Part shown: piece by piece, positions 19,175 through 29,973 of the stretch
Layout: the number at the start of each line of letters is the position of its first letter
How positions within the stretch are numbered: position 1 is the first letter of the stretch
Assembly: GCF_013317235.1 (NCBI RefSeq)
Contig: NZ_WLCM01000019.1
Location: 25,323 to 89,322 of the forward strand
Source of the DNA: Leisingera sp. ANG59
Lineage (GTDB): Bacteria > Pseudomonadota > Alphaproteobacteria > Rhodobacterales > Rhodobacteraceae
DNA length: 64,000 bases
Direction: 5' to 3'
Notes under the pieces: model-generated
Database searches by the model: none
Seen by the model: only the letters and a program-made list of their open reading frames with translations
What the model was told of the DNA's origin: nothing
Translations under genes and position numbers: made by a program

Positions 19175-19737
19175 TGCTTGACGCTGCAACCTACACCCCG
19201 CGCCTGAAAACTCTCTACAAGGACACCATCCGTGGCGCCCTGAAAGAAGAGTTCTCCTACAAGAACGAGATGATGATCCCCAAGCTGGACAAGATCGTTC
19301 TGAACATTGGCTGTGGCCGCGCTGCTGTCAAAGACAGCAAGAAAGCCAAATCCGCCCAGGCCGACCTGACCGCGATCGCGGGCCAGAAGGCTCTGACCAC
19401 CGTGGCAAAGAACTCCATCGCCGGCTTCCGCGTTCGCGAAGGCATGCCGATGGGCGCCAAGGTGACCCTGCGCGGTGACCGGATGTACGAATTCCTCGAC
19501 CGTCTGATCACCATCGCGATGCCCCGTATCCGCGACTTCCGCGGTGTTTCGGGCACCTCCTTCGACGGCCGCGGCAACTATGCCATGGGCCTGAAAGAGC
19601 ACATCGTGTTCCCGGAAATCGATTTCGACAAGATCGACGAAGCCTGGGGCATGGACATCGTGATCGCCACCACCGCGAAAACCGACGCGGAAGCAAAGGC
19701 GCTGTTGAAAGCTTTCAACATGCCCTTCAACAGCTAA
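19174..19737 (+). CDS. rplE: 50S ribosomal protein L5
   Basis: A 187-residue 5S rRNA-binding protein of the central protuberance. [13 protein letters not shown] and [28 protein letters not shown] are the family signatures. One-base overlap with rplX. Confidence 0.98.
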   Translation: MLDAATYTPRLKTLYKDTIRGALKEEFSYKNEMMIPKLDKIVLNIGCGRAAVKDSKKAKSAQADLTAIAGQKALTTVAKNSIAGFRVREGMPMGAKVTLRGDRMYEFLDRLITIAMPRIRDFRGVSGTSFDGRGNYAMGLKEHIVFPEIDFDKIDEAWGMDIVIATTAKTDAEAKALLKAFNMPFNS

Positions 19738-19757
19738 GCGCGGGAAGGATAGAGACC

Positions 19758-20063
19758 ATGGCTAAGAAAAGCATGATCGAACGCGAGAAGAAGCGCGAGC
19801 GCCTGGTGGCTAAATACGCCGCAAAGCGTGCCGAGCTGAAAGAAATCGCAAACGACGAATCTCGCCCGATGGAAGAGCGCTTCAAGGCGCGTCTGAAACT
19901 GGCGAAACTGCCGCGCAACTCGTCGGCAACCCGTCTTCACAACCGCTGCCAGCTCACCGGCCGTCCGCACGCTTACTACCGTAAGCTGAAGGTCAGCCGT
20001 ATTGCGCTGCGCGAGCTGGGCTCTGCTGGTCAGATCCCCGGCCTGGTGAAATCGAGCTGGTAA
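19758..20063 (+). CDS. rpsN: 30S ribosomal protein S14 (zinc-free type)
   Basis: A 101-residue protein of the long C-minus type: the C-x-x-C zinc knuckle is absent, and [39 protein letters not shown] is conserved. It is a head protein of the 30S subunit. Confidence 0.98.
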   Translation: MAKKSMIEREKKRERLVAKYAAKRAELKEIANDESRPMEERFKARLKLAKLPRNSSATRLHNRCQLTGRPHAYYRKLKVSRIALRELGSAGQIPGLVKSSW

Positions 20064-20076
20064 GGGAGAGACTGAT

Positions 20077-20469
20077 ATGAACGATCCTATCGGCGATATG
20101 CTCACCCGTATCCGTAACTCTCAGATGCGCGGCAAATCCACCGTCATGACCCCGGCTTCCAAGCTGCGGGCATGGGTGCTGGACGTGCTGGCAGACGAGG
20201 GCTACATCCGCGGTTATGAGAAAACCACTGGTGAAAATGGCCACCCGGCCATCGAAATCAGCCTCAAGTACTTCGACGGCGAACCTGTCATTCGCGAGCT
20301 CAAGCGGGTCTCCAAGCCCGGCCGCCGCGTTTACATGGGCGTCAATGACATCCCGTCGGTCCGCCAGGGCCTGGGCGTGTCGATTGTCTCCACCCCCAAG
20401 GGTGTGATGTCGGACGCGAACGCACGCGCAGCCAACGTTGGCGGCGAAGTGCTTTGCACCGTCTTCTAA
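20077..20469 (+). CDS. rpsH: 30S ribosomal protein S8
   Basis: A 130-residue 16S rRNA binder starting [23 protein letters not shown], with C-terminal [31 protein letters not shown]. In other bacteria S8 autoregulates this operon by binding near the rplE start; no such site was examined here. Confidence 0.98.
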   Translation: MNDPIGDMLTRIRNSQMRGKSTVMTPASKLRAWVLDVLADEGYIRGYEKTTGENGHPAIEISLKYFDGEPVIRELKRVSKPGRRVYMGVNDIPSVRQGLGVSIVSTPKGVMSDANARAANVGGEVLCTVF

Positions 20470-20481
20470 GGAGGCCTCGCA

Positions 20482-21015
20482 ATGTCCCGTATTGGTAAGA
20501 AACCGGTCGAACTGCCCAGCGGCGTCTCCGCCTCTGTGTCCGGCCAGACCATCGAAGTGAAAGGCCCGAAAGGCGCCCGCACCTTCACCGCAACCGACGA
20601 CGTCACCCTCTCCGTGAACGACAACGTTGTCACCATCGAGCCGCGCGGCAAGTCCAAGCGTGCCCGTCAGCAGTGGGGCATGTCCCGCACTCAGGTGGCC
20701 AACCTCGTGACCGGCGTGACCCAGGGCTTCAAGAAAGAGCTGGAGATTCAGGGTGTGGGTTACCGGGCTCAGATGCAGGGCAACACCCTGAAGCTGAACC
20801 TGGGCTACAGCCACGACGTCGACTTCGTTGCGCCCGATGGCATCACCATCACCGCACCGAAGCAGACTGAAATCGTTGTGGAAGGTATCGACCAGCAGCA
20901 GGTGGGCGAAGTGGCGGCGAAGATCCGCGACTGGCGCCGTCCCGAGCCGTACAAAGGCAAGGGCATCCGCTACAAGGGCGAGTTCATCTTCCGCAAGGAA
21001 GGCAAGAAGAAGTAA
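20482..21015 (+). CDS. rplF: 50S ribosomal protein L6
   Basis: A 177-residue protein with two repeated alpha-beta domains. [15 protein letters not shown] and the C-terminal [26 protein letters not shown] are conserved. AAGGAGG precedes the ATG. Confidence 0.98.
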   Translation: MSRIGKKPVELPSGVSASVSGQTIEVKGPKGARTFTATDDVTLSVNDNVVTIEPRGKSKRARQQWGMSRTQVANLVTGVTQGFKKELEIQGVGYRAQMQGNTLKLNLGYSHDVDFVAPDGITITAPKQTEIVVEGIDQQQVGEVAAKIRDWRRPEPYKGKGIRYKGEFIFRKEGKKK

Positions 21016-21026
21016 GGACCAGCAAA

Positions 21027-21386
21027 ATGGCAAACAGCAAACGTACCCTGTTTCTGAAGCGCCGGCTGCGCGTCCGGAACAAGCTTCGCAAAGTGAACGC
21101 AGGCCGTCCGCGTCTGTCCGTGCACCGTTCGAACAAGAACATCTCTGTTCAGCTGATCGACGACCTGCGCGGCGTGACCCTGGCAGCGGCGTCGACCCTG
21201 GAAAAAGATCTCGGTGTTGTCGGCAAGAACAACATCGAAGCGGCCACCAAAGTGGGTGCAGCAATCGCCGAACGCGCAAAAGCGGCTGGCGTGAGCGAAG
21301 CCTACTTCGACCGCGGCGGCTTCCTGTTCCACGGCAAGGTGAAGGCTCTGGCCGACGCTGCGCGTGAAGGCGGCCTGAAGATCTAA
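21027..21386 (+). CDS. rplR: 50S ribosomal protein L18
   Basis: A 119-residue 5S rRNA-binding protein ([46 protein letters not shown]). It is followed by an unusually long 114-base gap with two hairpins before rpsE. Confidence 0.98.
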   Translation: MANSKRTLFLKRRLRVRNKLRKVNAGRPRLSVHRSNKNISVQLIDDLRGVTLAAASTLEKDLGVVGKNNIEAATKVGAAIAERAKAAGVSEAYFDRGGFLFHGKVKALADAAREGGLKI

Positions 21387-21394
21387 TCCCATGC

Positions 21395-21450
21395 GGGCGG
21401 CCTCTTGGGGCCGCCCCGATGATCCGGGAACCCGGACCCGTTCCGGGTTC
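21395..21450 (+). promoter_or_regulatory. Two tandem hairpins between rplR and rpsE
   Basis: Hairpin 1: GGGCGGCC / GGCCGCCC (21395-21416). Hairpin 2: GAACCCGGA / TCCGGGTTC with loop CCCGT (21428-21450). Neither has a U-tract, so processing or regulation is more likely than simple termination. Confidence 0.5.
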
Positions 21451-21500
21451 ACCAAGGATTGATAGAACAGGCGCCTGGCGCCCTATGAAAGGAATGCCTG

Positions 21501-22070
21501 ATGGCAGAACGTGAAAACCGCCGCGGCCCCCGCCGCGAGCGTGAAGAGGCACCGGAATTTGCAGATCGCCTGGTCGCGATCAACCGCGTGTCGAAAACCG
21601 TAAAAGGCGGCAAGCGCTTTGGCTTCGCAGCCCTGGTTGTCGTTGGCGACCAGAAAGGCCGCGTCGGCTTTGGCAAGGGCAAGGCGAAAGAAGTGCCCGA
21701 GGCGATCCGCAAGGCGACCGAGCAGGCGAAGCGCCAGATGATCCGCGTGCCGCTGAAAGAAGGCCGCACCCTGCACCACGACATGTCCGGCCGTCACGGC
21801 GCAGGCAAAGTTGTGATGCGGACCGCACCTGAAGGTACCGGTATCATCGCGGGCGGCCCGATGCGTGCCGTGTTCGAGATGCTGGGCATCAAGGACGTGG
21901 TCTCCAAGTCGATCGGTTCGCAGAACCCCTACAACATGATCCGCGCCACCCTGAACGGCCTGCAGAAAGAGCAGAGCCCGCGCTCGGTGGCTCAGCGCCG
22001 CGGCAAAAAGGTCGCCGACATCCTGCCCAAGCGGGACGAGGCACCGGCAGCTGCCGAAGCTGAAGCGTAA
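21501..22070 (+). CDS. rpsE: 30S ribosomal protein S5
   Basis: A 189-residue decoding-fidelity protein with the double-stranded RNA-binding fold ([45 protein letters not shown]). The C-terminus is extended and Glu/Ala-rich. AAAGGAATG lies before the start. Confidence 0.98.
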   Translation: MAERENRRGPRREREEAPEFADRLVAINRVSKTVKGGKRFGFAALVVVGDQKGRVGFGKGKAKEVPEAIRKATEQAKRQMIRVPLKEGRTLHHDMSGRHGAGKVVMRTAPEGTGIIAGGPMRAVFEMLGIKDVVSKSIGSQNPYNMIRATLNGLQKEQSPRSVAQRRGKKVADILPKRDEAPAAAEAEA

Positions 22071-22083
22071 GGAGTAGAGAGAC

Positions 22084-22272
22084 ATGGCAAAAACCATCGT
22101 CGTCAAGCAGATCGGCTCGCCGATCCGCCGCCCCGCCAAACAGCGCGCAACCCTGGTTGGCCTGGGCCTGAACAAGATGCACAAGACCCGCGAGCTGGAG
22201 GATACCCCCTCCGTGCGCGGCATGGTCAACTCGATCCCGCATCTGGTTCAGATCATCGAAGAGCGCGGCTAA
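22084..22272 (+). CDS. rpmD: 50S ribosomal protein L30
   Basis: A 62-residue protein with [40 protein letters not shown]. It is the last gene of the second block; rplO, normally next, lies 2.2 kb further on. Confidence 0.98.
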   Translation: MAKTIVVKQIGSPIRRPAKQRATLVGLGLNKMHKTRELEDTPSVRGMVNSIPHLVQIIEERG

Positions 22273-22298
22273 GCCCCTTTTCGAGCACTGACTTTGGA

Positions 22299-22328
22299 AA
22301 ACGCCTCCGGGAAACCGGGGGCGTTTTC
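22299..22328 (+). terminator. Terminator after rpmD
   Basis: AACGCCTCCGG / CCGGGGGCGTT with loop GAAA, then TTTCG. It closes the rpmC-rpmD block. Confidence 0.8.
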
Positions 22329-22522
22329 GCATGTGAAACGCGTTCTTGGAGGCGGGACGGGCCGTTTGCCCGGCAGCAAGCCCCTTGCAGCGCATGCATA
22401 GCGGCTTGCCGGTTCCGTCAGTTGTTCGACTCAGGCCCCGGTCCTATCTCGGTGTCACAGCAAACGACCAAACACGGACCGCCGGGAATAGGCCCGGCCC
22501 GCAACAGACAAGGACCTTAACG

Positions 22523-22735
22523 ATGGCACATGTTATCTCCGCTGCACACACCGGCCACAGCCTCAGCGCCCGCATCCGCGCAGCCGTTGAAGGGCTGGTC
22601 GACTCCTGGGCCAAAGCCCGCGAATTCCAGCGCACCTACAACGAGCTGGACGCGCTGAGCGACCACGAGCTCTCGGACATCGGCGTCCGCCGCAGCGATA
22701 TCGCCGACATCGCGCGCCAGCACGTCTACGGCTAA
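22523..22735 (+). CDS. DUF1127 mini-protein, copy 1
   Basis: A 70-residue protein. The C-terminal DUF1127 core reads FQRTYNELDALSDHELSDIGVRRSDIADIARQHVYG. In other alphaproteobacteria short DUF1127 proteins are implicated in RNA binding and phosphate or carbon adaptation (e.g. CcaF1 of Rhodobacter sphaeroides). AAGGACC precedes ATG 22523. It has its own terminator and a paralogue immediately downstream. Confidence 0.85.
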   Translation: MAHVISAAHTGHSLSARIRAAVEGLVDSWAKAREFQRTYNELDALSDHELSDIGVRRSDIADIARQHVYG

Positions 22736-22787
22736 GAACTCCCTTTCTCCCGGGCGCTCCTCTCCTCCTCCTCTTCATGCCCGGGCC

Positions 22788-22825
22788 AAAGCGCCTCTGC
22801 CCCATCCGGGGCGGGGGCGTTTTCT
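22788..22825 (+). terminator. Terminator after DUF1127 copy 1
   Basis: AAAGCGCC...GCCCC-ATCC-GGGGC...GGGGCGTTTTC forms a GC-rich hairpin with a short T-run and TTTTCTTTT downstream. Confidence 0.75.
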
Positions 22826-23002
22826 TTTGCCGGCTTTCAAGATCCCTCACGCATTTGTGCTATGCGTGCCCGGCATAGCCGCCAGACCAAAGCGCCCGTT
22901 GCACCTCCGCCGGGCCATCCTTATTTCCCGTTCACCTCAGACGAACAGATCAAGCGACGCGCCGGAAGCACGTTCCGGCAGCGCAGCGAAGGAACAAGAA
23001 CA

Positions 23003-23218
23003 ATGGCTTATTCAACTCTCACCGCGCCGGTTTCCGCCGGCATCCCCGCCCGCCTGGCAGGCATCGTGTCCGGCCTGATCCGGAACTGGCAGCTGCGCCG
23101 CGAATACCGGCAGACCGTCCACGCGCTGCGCGCGCTCTCGGCCCGCGATCTGGCCGACATTGGCCTCAGCCGGTGCGCCATCCCCGGCGCCGCCCGCGAG
23201 CACGTCTACGGCAAGTGA
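23003..23218 (+). CDS. DUF1127 mini-protein, copy 2
   Basis: A 71-residue paralogue of the gene at 22523: LRREYRQTVHALRALSARDLADIGLSRCAIPGAAREHVYGK. Both end in HVYG and share the A-x-D-L/ELSDIG core, so a tandem duplication followed by divergence is likely. GAAGGAACAAG precedes ATG 23003. Confidence 0.85.
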   Translation: MAYSTLTAPVSAGIPARLAGIVSGLIRNWQLRREYRQTVHALRALSARDLADIGLSRCAIPGAAREHVYGK

Positions 23219-23268
23219 TCTCCCCGGCCGGCTGATGGATCCTCCTCCCGCTCCAACAGTCCGACCCC

Positions 23269-23305
23269 AAAGCGCCCCCGCCACTCCGGCGGGGGCGTTT
23301 TTGTT
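23269..23305 (+). terminator. Terminator after DUF1127 copy 2
   Basis: AAGCGCCCCCGCC / GGCGGGGGCGTT with a 5-base loop, followed by TTTGTTTG. A textbook rho-independent terminator. Confidence 0.88.
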
Positions 23306-23350
23306 TGTTCTCCGGGCAAGCACGAAAAAGTCACCGTCCGGCGGCACGCC

Positions 23351-23444
23351 GGGCAGCGCCCGAACCGCCCCCGTCAAACCGAAGGTTTGCCTCCGGCAAA
23401 ACGGGTGGGCGCTCTTCGCCCACCCCTCGGTTCGGGCGCTGCCC
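23351..23444. repeat. Branched inverted-repeat element
   Basis: Outer 17-bp perfect arms GGGCAGCGCCCGAACCG (23351-23367) and CGGTTCGGGCGCTGCCC (23428-23444). Inside lie CCCGT/ACGGG (23370-23374/23401-23405), a hairpin CAAACC-GAA-GGTTTG (23375-23389) and a 9-bp hairpin GGGTGGGCG/CGCCCACCC (23403-23425). TTTGCC-TCC-GGCAAA (23386-23400) could form only if CAAACC/GGTTTG opens. The fold is multi-branched. The remainder, 23445-23769, shows no gene. Confidence 0.8.
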
Positions 23445-23769
23445 TCCGGGAACTTCAAAACCGGGGTCTCCAGAGCGTTGCGCAGCCACCGTACGCACCG
23501 CCTACGGGGTTTTAACCCGTCTCTGGCAATATCATCCCCGGTCATGATCACCCGCCGGGCCTGACACCCCCGGCACCTGGAACTGGGCTCCGGTCTGGCA
23601 CCCGGAGCGCGCAGACGCGTTTTCGCATGGGCAATGCCCATCCCATCTCCACCCCGGCGGCGCCGCCACCCTTAAACGGACGGCCTAAAGCGGAACGGAG
23701 ACAGAGGCAGGCAGTACTGAGAGCAACCGGCAGGGCAGGGGCCTTGGCGGGCGGCAAGTGCATTCGGAT

Positions 23770-24276
23770 TCAGGGCAAGTACAGCTTGAGGAACGCATCG
23801 AAGCTTTTTGCGAGCTTTGTTGTTGTCAAGAAGTCATGATCCCAAAAGAGAACCGGAGCCTCCCAAGGGGATCCGCCGCGCAAAGCCTCCATGTCAAAGC
23901 AGATTTGGTTTCCGGAGCTGTCATTTGCAAAAGGAAGAAGGCTTTCCGGCATACCGGCTTCACGCCACACCAGCGCTTTCTGCACGTCGGTTGGATGGTG
24001 GAAGTCAGCCAAGTGAGGTGCGCGCTCTGGAAGGATCAGCGCTAAAGGCGGAAACCGATTGAGCCATTTGAAATGCCGGTTAGCCTTTTCGCTAAGCCAG
24101 TCCCAAAGTCTAGCAGTCGGTGAAGGCAATCCTACTTCCAGCAATTGGGAGAGATAACTTGCAGGCAGTGTAATGGCCAAATTTTTTTCAAGAGCCCTTA
24201 GGTCGCCCTCATTAACGGTTGTTGGGCGATAGTCAGGGTGGCTCCAAGATTCGTGAAATTTCTTTAAGTTGCTCAT
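23770..24276 (-). CDS. SUKH-like (SMI1/KNR4) protein, putative orphan immunity gene
   Basis: A 168-residue protein read antisense to the ribosomal genes. ATG 24276 has TGAGG eight bases upstream. The order [24 protein letters not shown]..., [30 protein letters not shown] and FWDHDF matches the SUKH/SMI1-KNR4 fold (acidic surface, [13 protein letters not shown] loop). Many SUKH proteins are immunity proteins to toxins, but no toxin gene is nearby. The local base composition is visibly less GC-rich than the neighbours, which suggests recent transfer. Confidence 0.7.
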   Translation of the reverse strand: MSNLKKFHESWSHPDYRPTTVNEGDLRALEKNLAITLPASYLSQLLEVGLPSPTARLWDWLSEKANRHFKWLNRFPPLALILPERAPHLADFHHPTDVQKALVWREAGMPESLLPFANDSSGNQICFDMEALRGGSPWEAPVLFWDHDFLTTTKLAKSFDAFLKLYLP

Positions 24277-24348
24277 TGTCGGCCTCAATCAAAATAGCGG
24301 ACATCCTTTGGCTGTGTCTGCGAAAGTCAACAGCTTTCGCCTCCACCC

Positions 24349-24377
24349 TTGATCCCTCGCCCCAACCCGTTTATAGG
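24349..24377 (+). promoter_or_regulatory. Promoter for rplO-secY-adk
   Basis: TTGATC (24349-24354), 17-base spacer, TATAGG (24372-24377): a good sigma70-type promoter about 100 bases before rplO. A hairpin GTGGCG/CGCCAC follows in the leader. It would let the third block run independently of the inserted genes. Confidence 0.55.
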
Positions 24378-24473
24378 CACCCGGTGGCGTTCCGCGCCAC
24401 GGAATCACCAATCAAGAAACGCCGTGTTTGGCCCATCACGCTTCGGGGGCCACATCCGGCAAGGAGAAGCGAC

Positions 24474-24944
24474 ATGAAACTTCACGAATTGCGCGACAAT
24501 GCAGGCGCCGCCAAGAAACGCACCCGTGTGGCCCGTGGCCCCGGTTCCGGCAAAGGCAAAATGGGCGGCCGCGGCATCAAAGGCCAGAAATCCCGTTCGG
24601 GCGTATCGATCAATGGCTACGAAGGCGGCCAGATGCCCTTGTACCAGCGTCTGCCCAAGCGCGGCTTCAACAAGCCGAACCGCAAGGCATACGCCGTTGT
24701 GAACCTGGGCCTGATCCAGAAATTCATCGACGCAGGCAAGCTGGACGCGGCCTCCATCACCGAGGATTCGCTGGTTGCCTCCGGCCTGGTCCGCCGTAAA
24801 CTGGACGGCGTCCGCATCCTGGCCAAAGGCGAAATCACCGCCAAAGCAACCATCGCTGTCACCGGCGCATCCGCTGCTGCTGTTGACGCTGTTGCAAAAG
24901 CTGGCGGCACTCTGACTGTGGCAGCCCCCGCCGCCGCAGAGTAA
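24474..24944 (+). CDS. rplO: 50S ribosomal protein L15
   Basis: A 156-residue assembly protein. [43 protein letters not shown] is the conserved Gly/Lys-rich start, so ATG 24474 with AAGGAG is right; an upstream extension to 24219 would be artefactual. Confidence 0.97.
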   Translation: MKLHELRDNAGAAKKRTRVARGPGSGKGKMGGRGIKGQKSRSGVSINGYEGGQMPLYQRLPKRGFNKPNRKAYAVVNLGLIQKFIDAGKLDAASITEDSLVASGLVRRKLDGVRILAKGEITAKATIAVTGASAAAVDAVAKAGGTLTVAAPAAAE

Positions 24945-24995
24945 CGGCTTGTGAGCGGCGCCAATGCCGCTTACATAGTCTCCGAGTTTTCCTAG

Positions 24996-25033
24996 AACGC
25001 CGCCCGAGCCGGAAAACGGTTCCGGGCGGCGTT
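24996..25033 (+). terminator. Hairpin between rplO and secY
   Basis: AACGCCGCCC...GGGCGGCGTT with an inner GAGCCG/CGGTTC stem and GAAAA loop, about 16 bp in all, followed by TTCGC. Strong for an in-operon position; probably attenuates or processes the rplO-secY transcript. Confidence 0.6.
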
Positions 25034-25055
25034 TCGCTAAAGAAGAGACCTTTTC

Positions 25056-26416
<1,361 letters not shown>

Positions 26417-26420
<4 letters not shown>

Positions 26421-27064
26421 CCAACATTATTCTCCTTGGCCCGCCTGGTGCGGGCAAAGGTACGCAAGCGCGCTACCTGGTTGAATCCCGCGGCATGGTG
26501 CAACTCAGCACCGGCGACATGCTGCGGGAGGCCCAGACCTCCGGCACTGAAATGGGCAAGAAAGTTGCCGCCATCATGGCCGAAGGCAAGCTGGTCACCG
26601 ACCAGATCGTGATCGGCCTGATCCGCGAAAAGCTGCAGGGCGGCGCCGAGGGCGGCTTCATCTTCGACGGTTTTCCGCGCACCCTGGCCCAGGCCGACGC
26701 GCTGGCCAAGCTCCTCGATGAGATGGATCTCAAGCTCGACGCCGTGATCGAGATGCAGGTCGATGACGACGCGCTGGTCGCCCGTATCACCGGCCGCTCC
26801 ACCTGCGGCGGCTGCGGCGAGGTCTACCACGATCAGACCAAACCCTGGCCGGCCGATGGCAAATGCGCCAACTGCGGCAGCGACAACGTGCAGCGCCGGG
26901 CGGATGACAATGAGGACAGCCTCAAGACCCGCCTGATGGAATACTACAAGAAGACCTCGCCGCTGATCGGCTACTACTACGCCAAGGGCAACCTCCAGCG
27001 CCTGGACGGCCTTGCGTCGATCGAGGAAGTCCGCAAGAGCATGGCTTGGATCATGGGCGAATAA
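26417..27064 (+). CDS. adk: Adenylate kinase, zinc-type LID
   Basis: A 215-residue enzyme making 2 ADP from ATP + AMP. The P-loop [17 protein letters not shown] and the long LID domain are present. The LID contains CGGC and CANC (CxxC pairs around residues 130-155), the four-cysteine zinc site seen in Gram-positive and some alphaproteobacterial enzymes. It overlaps secY by four bases. Confidence 0.97.
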
Positions 27065-27088
27065 GCCGCCCGTTTACCGGATCGGAGT

Positions 27089-27119
27089 GCCCCGTGCTGC
27101 ATAAGCGCGGGGCGTTTTC
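27089..27119 (+). terminator. Terminator after adk
   Basis: GCCCCG...CGGGGC with inner GC pairs and loop TGCATAA, followed by GTTTTC. It ends the rplO-secY-adk unit. Confidence 0.75.
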
Positions 27120-27151
27120 AATTCCGGGGTTGCGTTTTCTCCGAACACGGG

Positions 27152-27180
27152 TTGACCCCCGCGGCAATTCCACATAGGCA
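27152..27180 (+). promoter_or_regulatory. Promoter candidate for rpsM-rpsK-rpoA-rplQ
   Basis: TTGACC (27152-27157), exactly 17 bases, TAGGCA (27175-27180). Placed in the 270-base gap after the adk terminator. Confidence 0.45.
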
Positions 27181-27334
27181 ACCCCATCCCTTCTGGGAAT
27201 GATTCCCGGCGGATGGATTCGTCTGTCTGCCGTACCACCTCGAAATGCTGGACCCTCTGGCCACACTGCCACGGTCAAGTGTTGTGAAAAAAGGTTCCGG
27301 CGTTACGGAACCGCAACGAAAAGGAAAGTGACAC

Positions 27335-27703
27335 GTGGCACGTATTGCCGGCGTTAACATCCCGACTGCAAAGCGGGTTCCCATCGCCCTCACCTACATC
27401 ACCGGTATCGGCAACACCTCGGCGAAAGCCATCTGTGAGGCTGTTGGCATCGACGCAACCCGTCGTGTGAACGAACTGTCCGACGCTGAAGTTCTGGCCG
27501 TGCGCGAGCACATCGACGCCAACTACACCGTCGAAGGCGACCTGCGCCGTGAAGTGACCATGAACATCAAGCGCCTGATGGACCTGGGCTGCTACCGTGG
27601 CCTGCGCCACCGCCGCAACCTGCCGGTCCGCGGTCAGCGCACCCACACCAACGCCCGCACCCGCAAGGGCCCGGCGAAGCCGATCGCCGGCAAGAAGAAG
27701 TAA
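27335..27703 (+). CDS. rpsM: 30S ribosomal protein S13
   Basis: A 122-residue head protein with [26 protein letters not shown] and the basic tail [27 protein letters not shown]. First gene of the alpha operon; rpmJ and infA are not in front of it. Confidence 0.98.
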   Translation: MARIAGVNIPTAKRVPIALTYITGIGNTSAKAICEAVGIDATRRVNELSDAEVLAVREHIDANYTVEGDLRREVTMNIKRLMDLGCYRGLRHRRNLPVRGQRTHTNARTRKGPAKPIAGKKK

Positions 27704-27717
27704 GGGGGGCTTGATCA

Positions 27718-28107
27718 ATGGCACGCGATAAAACCCGCATTAAGCGTAAAGAGCGCAAGAACATCGCCTCCGGCGTTGCTCACGTGAACTCTTCGTTCAA
27801 CAACACCAAGATCCTGATCTCCGACGTGCAGGGCAACGCGATCTCCTGGTCGTCCGCCGGCACCATGGGCTTCAAAGGCTCCCGGAAATCCACTCCTTAC
27901 GCGGCTCAGATGGCTGCTGAGGACGCGGGCAAGAAAGCCCAGGAACACGGTGTAAAGACCCTGGAAGTCGAAGTTCAGGGCCCCGGCTCCGGCCGTGAAT
28001 CGGCTCTGCGCGCACTGGCCGCTGTCGGCTTCAACATCACCTCGATCCGGGATGTGACCCCGATCGCGCACAACGGCTGCCGCCCGCCGAAGCGCCGCCG
28101 CGTTTAA
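27718..28107 (+). CDS. rpsK: 30S ribosomal protein S11
   Basis: A 129-residue platform protein with [46 protein letters not shown] and the C-terminal [18 protein letters not shown]. Confidence 0.98.
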   Translation: MARDKTRIKRKERKNIASGVAHVNSSFNNTKILISDVQGNAISWSSAGTMGFKGSRKSTPYAAQMAAEDAGKKAQEHGVKTLEVEVQGPGSGRESALRALAAVGFNITSIRDVTPIAHNGCRPPKRRRV

Positions 28108-28120
28108 TCCGAATTTTTTG

Positions 28121-28151
28121 CTGGGGCCCCGCTTGATTCGCAGGGCCCCAG
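28121..28151 (+). terminator. Hairpin between rpsK and rpoA
   Basis: CTGGGGCCC / GGGCCCCAG, 9-bp stem with a 13-base loop, preceded by GAATTTTTTG and not followed by T-residues on the plus strand. It may be a processing or attenuation site rather than a full terminator. Confidence 0.45.
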
Positions 28152-28220
28152 TGCGTCATTTAAACCTCGGGCGTCCTTGGCCTTCCGGACATGGGGCAGG
28201 GACAGGAATGGAGGGAACGC

Positions 28221-29237
28221 ATGATCCATAAGAACTGGGCAGAGCTGATCAAGCCGGCACAGCTGGAAGTGAAGCCGGGCAACGATCCTGCGCGTCAGGC
28301 AACTGTCGTCGCAGAGCCGCTGGAACGCGGTTTCGGCCTGACCCTGGGCAACGCGCTGCGCCGCGTCCTGATGAGCTCGCTGCAAGGCGCGGCCATCACC
28401 AGCGTGCAGATCGACAATGTTCTGCACGAGTTTTCGTCCGTGGCCGGTGTTCGTGAAGATGTCACCGACATCATCCTGAACCTCAAGGGCGTGTCCCTGC
28501 GCATGGAAGTCGAAGGCCCCAAGCGCCTGTCGATCAATGCCAAGGGCCCGGCAGTTGTCACCGCTGGCGACATCGCCGAGACCGCAGGCATCGAGGTTCT
28601 GAACCGCGACCACGTGATCTGCCACCTGGACGACGGCGCCGACCTGTTCATGGAACTGACCGTGAACACCGGCAAGGGCTATGTTTCGGCAGACAAGAAC
28701 AAGCCGGAAGACGCACCGATCGGCCTGATCCCGATCGACGCGATCTACTCGCCGGTCAAGAAGGTCTCCTATGACGTGCAGCCGACCCGTGAGGGCCAGG
28801 TGCTGGACTATGACAAGCTGACCATGAAGGTGGAAACCGACGGCTCCATCACCCCCGATGACGCCGTGGCCTTTGCTGCCCGCATCCTGCAGGACCAGCT
28901 GGGCATCTTCGTCAACTTCGACGAGCCGGAATCGGCCGGCCGCCAGGACGAGGACGACGGTCTCGAGTTCAACCCGCTTCTGCTCAAGAAAGTGGACGAG
29001 CTGGAACTGTCAGTGCGTTCGGCAAACTGCCTGAAGAACGACAACATCGTCTACATCGGCGACCTGATCCAGAAGACCGAAGCGGAGATGCTGCGCACCC
29101 CGAACTTCGGCCGCAAGTCGCTGAACGAGATCAAAGAAGTGCTGTCGGGCATGGGCCTGCACCTTGGCATGGATGTCGAGGACTGGCCGCCGGACAACAT
29201 CGAAGATCTGGCCAAGAAGTTCGAAGACAGCTTCTGA
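28221..29237 (+). CDS. rpoA: DNA-directed RNA polymerase subunit alpha
   Basis: From ATG 28221 ([17 protein letters not shown]) the protein has 338 residues, the usual alphaproteobacterial length. The N-terminal assembly domain ([24 protein letters not shown]) and C-terminal domain ([40 protein letters not shown]) are complete. An in-frame ATG ten codons earlier lacks conservation. Confidence 0.98.
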   Translation: MIHKNWAELIKPAQLEVKPGNDPARQATVVAEPLERGFGLTLGNALRRVLMSSLQGAAITSVQIDNVLHEFSSVAGVREDVTDIILNLKGVSLRMEVEGPKRLSINAKGPAVVTAGDIAETAGIEVLNRDHVICHLDDGADLFMELTVNTGKGYVSADKNKPEDAPIGLIPIDAIYSPVKKVSYDVQPTREGQVLDYDKLTMKVETDGSITPDDAVAFAARILQDQLGIFVNFDEPESAGRQDEDDGLEFNPLLLKKVDELELSVRSANCLKNDNIVYIGDLIQKTEAEMLRTPNFGRKSLNEIKEVLSGMGLHLGMDVEDWPPDNIEDLAKKFEDSF

Positions 29238-29246
29238 TGGTTTCGG

Positions 29247-29264
29247 GGAGGGCTTCGGCCCTCC
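29247..29264 (+). terminator. UUCG-capped hairpin after rpoA
   Basis: GGAGGGC-TTCG-GCCCTCC followed by TCTTC. A very stable tetraloop hairpin with no real T-run, inside the rpoA-rplQ operon. Confidence 0.55.
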
Positions 29265-29373
29265 TCTTCAATGCCCGGACCTGCCGGGGACGACATGGGC
29301 ACCCGCCCCAAGGAGAGCAGCTGACACGCATCAGCCGCCTGACAAAGCAAAACGCAAGATAAGGAATTGAAAA

Positions 29374-29802
29374 ATGCGTCACGCACGTGGTTACCGCCGC
29401 CTGAACCGTACTCATGAGCACCGCAAGGCCCTGTTCTCCAACATGGCCGGCTCGCTGATCGAGCACGAGCAGATCAAGACCACCCTGCCCAAGGCAAAAG
29501 AACTGCGCCCGATCGTTGAAAAACTGATCACCCTGGCGAAACGCGGCGACCTGCACGCCCGCCGTCAGGCCGCAGCCAAGCTGAAAGAGGACAAGGACGT
29601 CGCGAAACTGTTCGAGGTTCTGGGCCCGCGCTACAAGGACCGTCAGGGCGGCTATGTCCGTGTCCTGAAGGCCGGCTTCCGCTATGGCGACATGGCTCCG
29701 ATGGCAATCATCGAGTTCGTCGACCGCGACGTTTCCGCCAAAGGCGCCGCCGACAAGGCCCGCCTGGAAGCAGAAGAAGCAACTGCTGAGGCAGACGAAT
29801 AA
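29374..29802 (+). CDS. rplQ: 50S ribosomal protein L17
   Basis: A 142-residue protein with [45 protein letters not shown]. The acidic C-terminal tail ([11 protein letters not shown]) is typical of the group. AAGGAATTG precedes the start. Confidence 0.98.
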   Translation: MRHARGYRRLNRTHEHRKALFSNMAGSLIEHEQIKTTLPKAKELRPIVEKLITLAKRGDLHARRQAAAKLKEDKDVAKLFEVLGPRYKDRQGGYVRVLKAGFRYGDMAPMAIIEFVDRDVSAKGAADKARLEAEEATAEADE

Positions 29803-29835
29803 GACGCGCTGAACCTTTTCGGGTTCACTGTCTGG

Positions 29836-29866
29836 CCCCCGCTCCACCCGGAGCGGGGGTTTTTTG
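29836..29866 (+). terminator. Terminator after rplQ
   Basis: CCCCCGCTCC-ACCC-GGAGCGGGGG followed by seven T. It ends the ribosomal superoperon. Confidence 0.93.
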
Positions 29867-29973
29867 TTACGCAACGGCAGGTTCGGCCATTCTGGATTCA
29901 CTTTCCATGTGAAAGGGAATCGTAATTTTCTTCTGACTTAACTCTCGCATCCGAAATTTCCGGGACAGATGTG

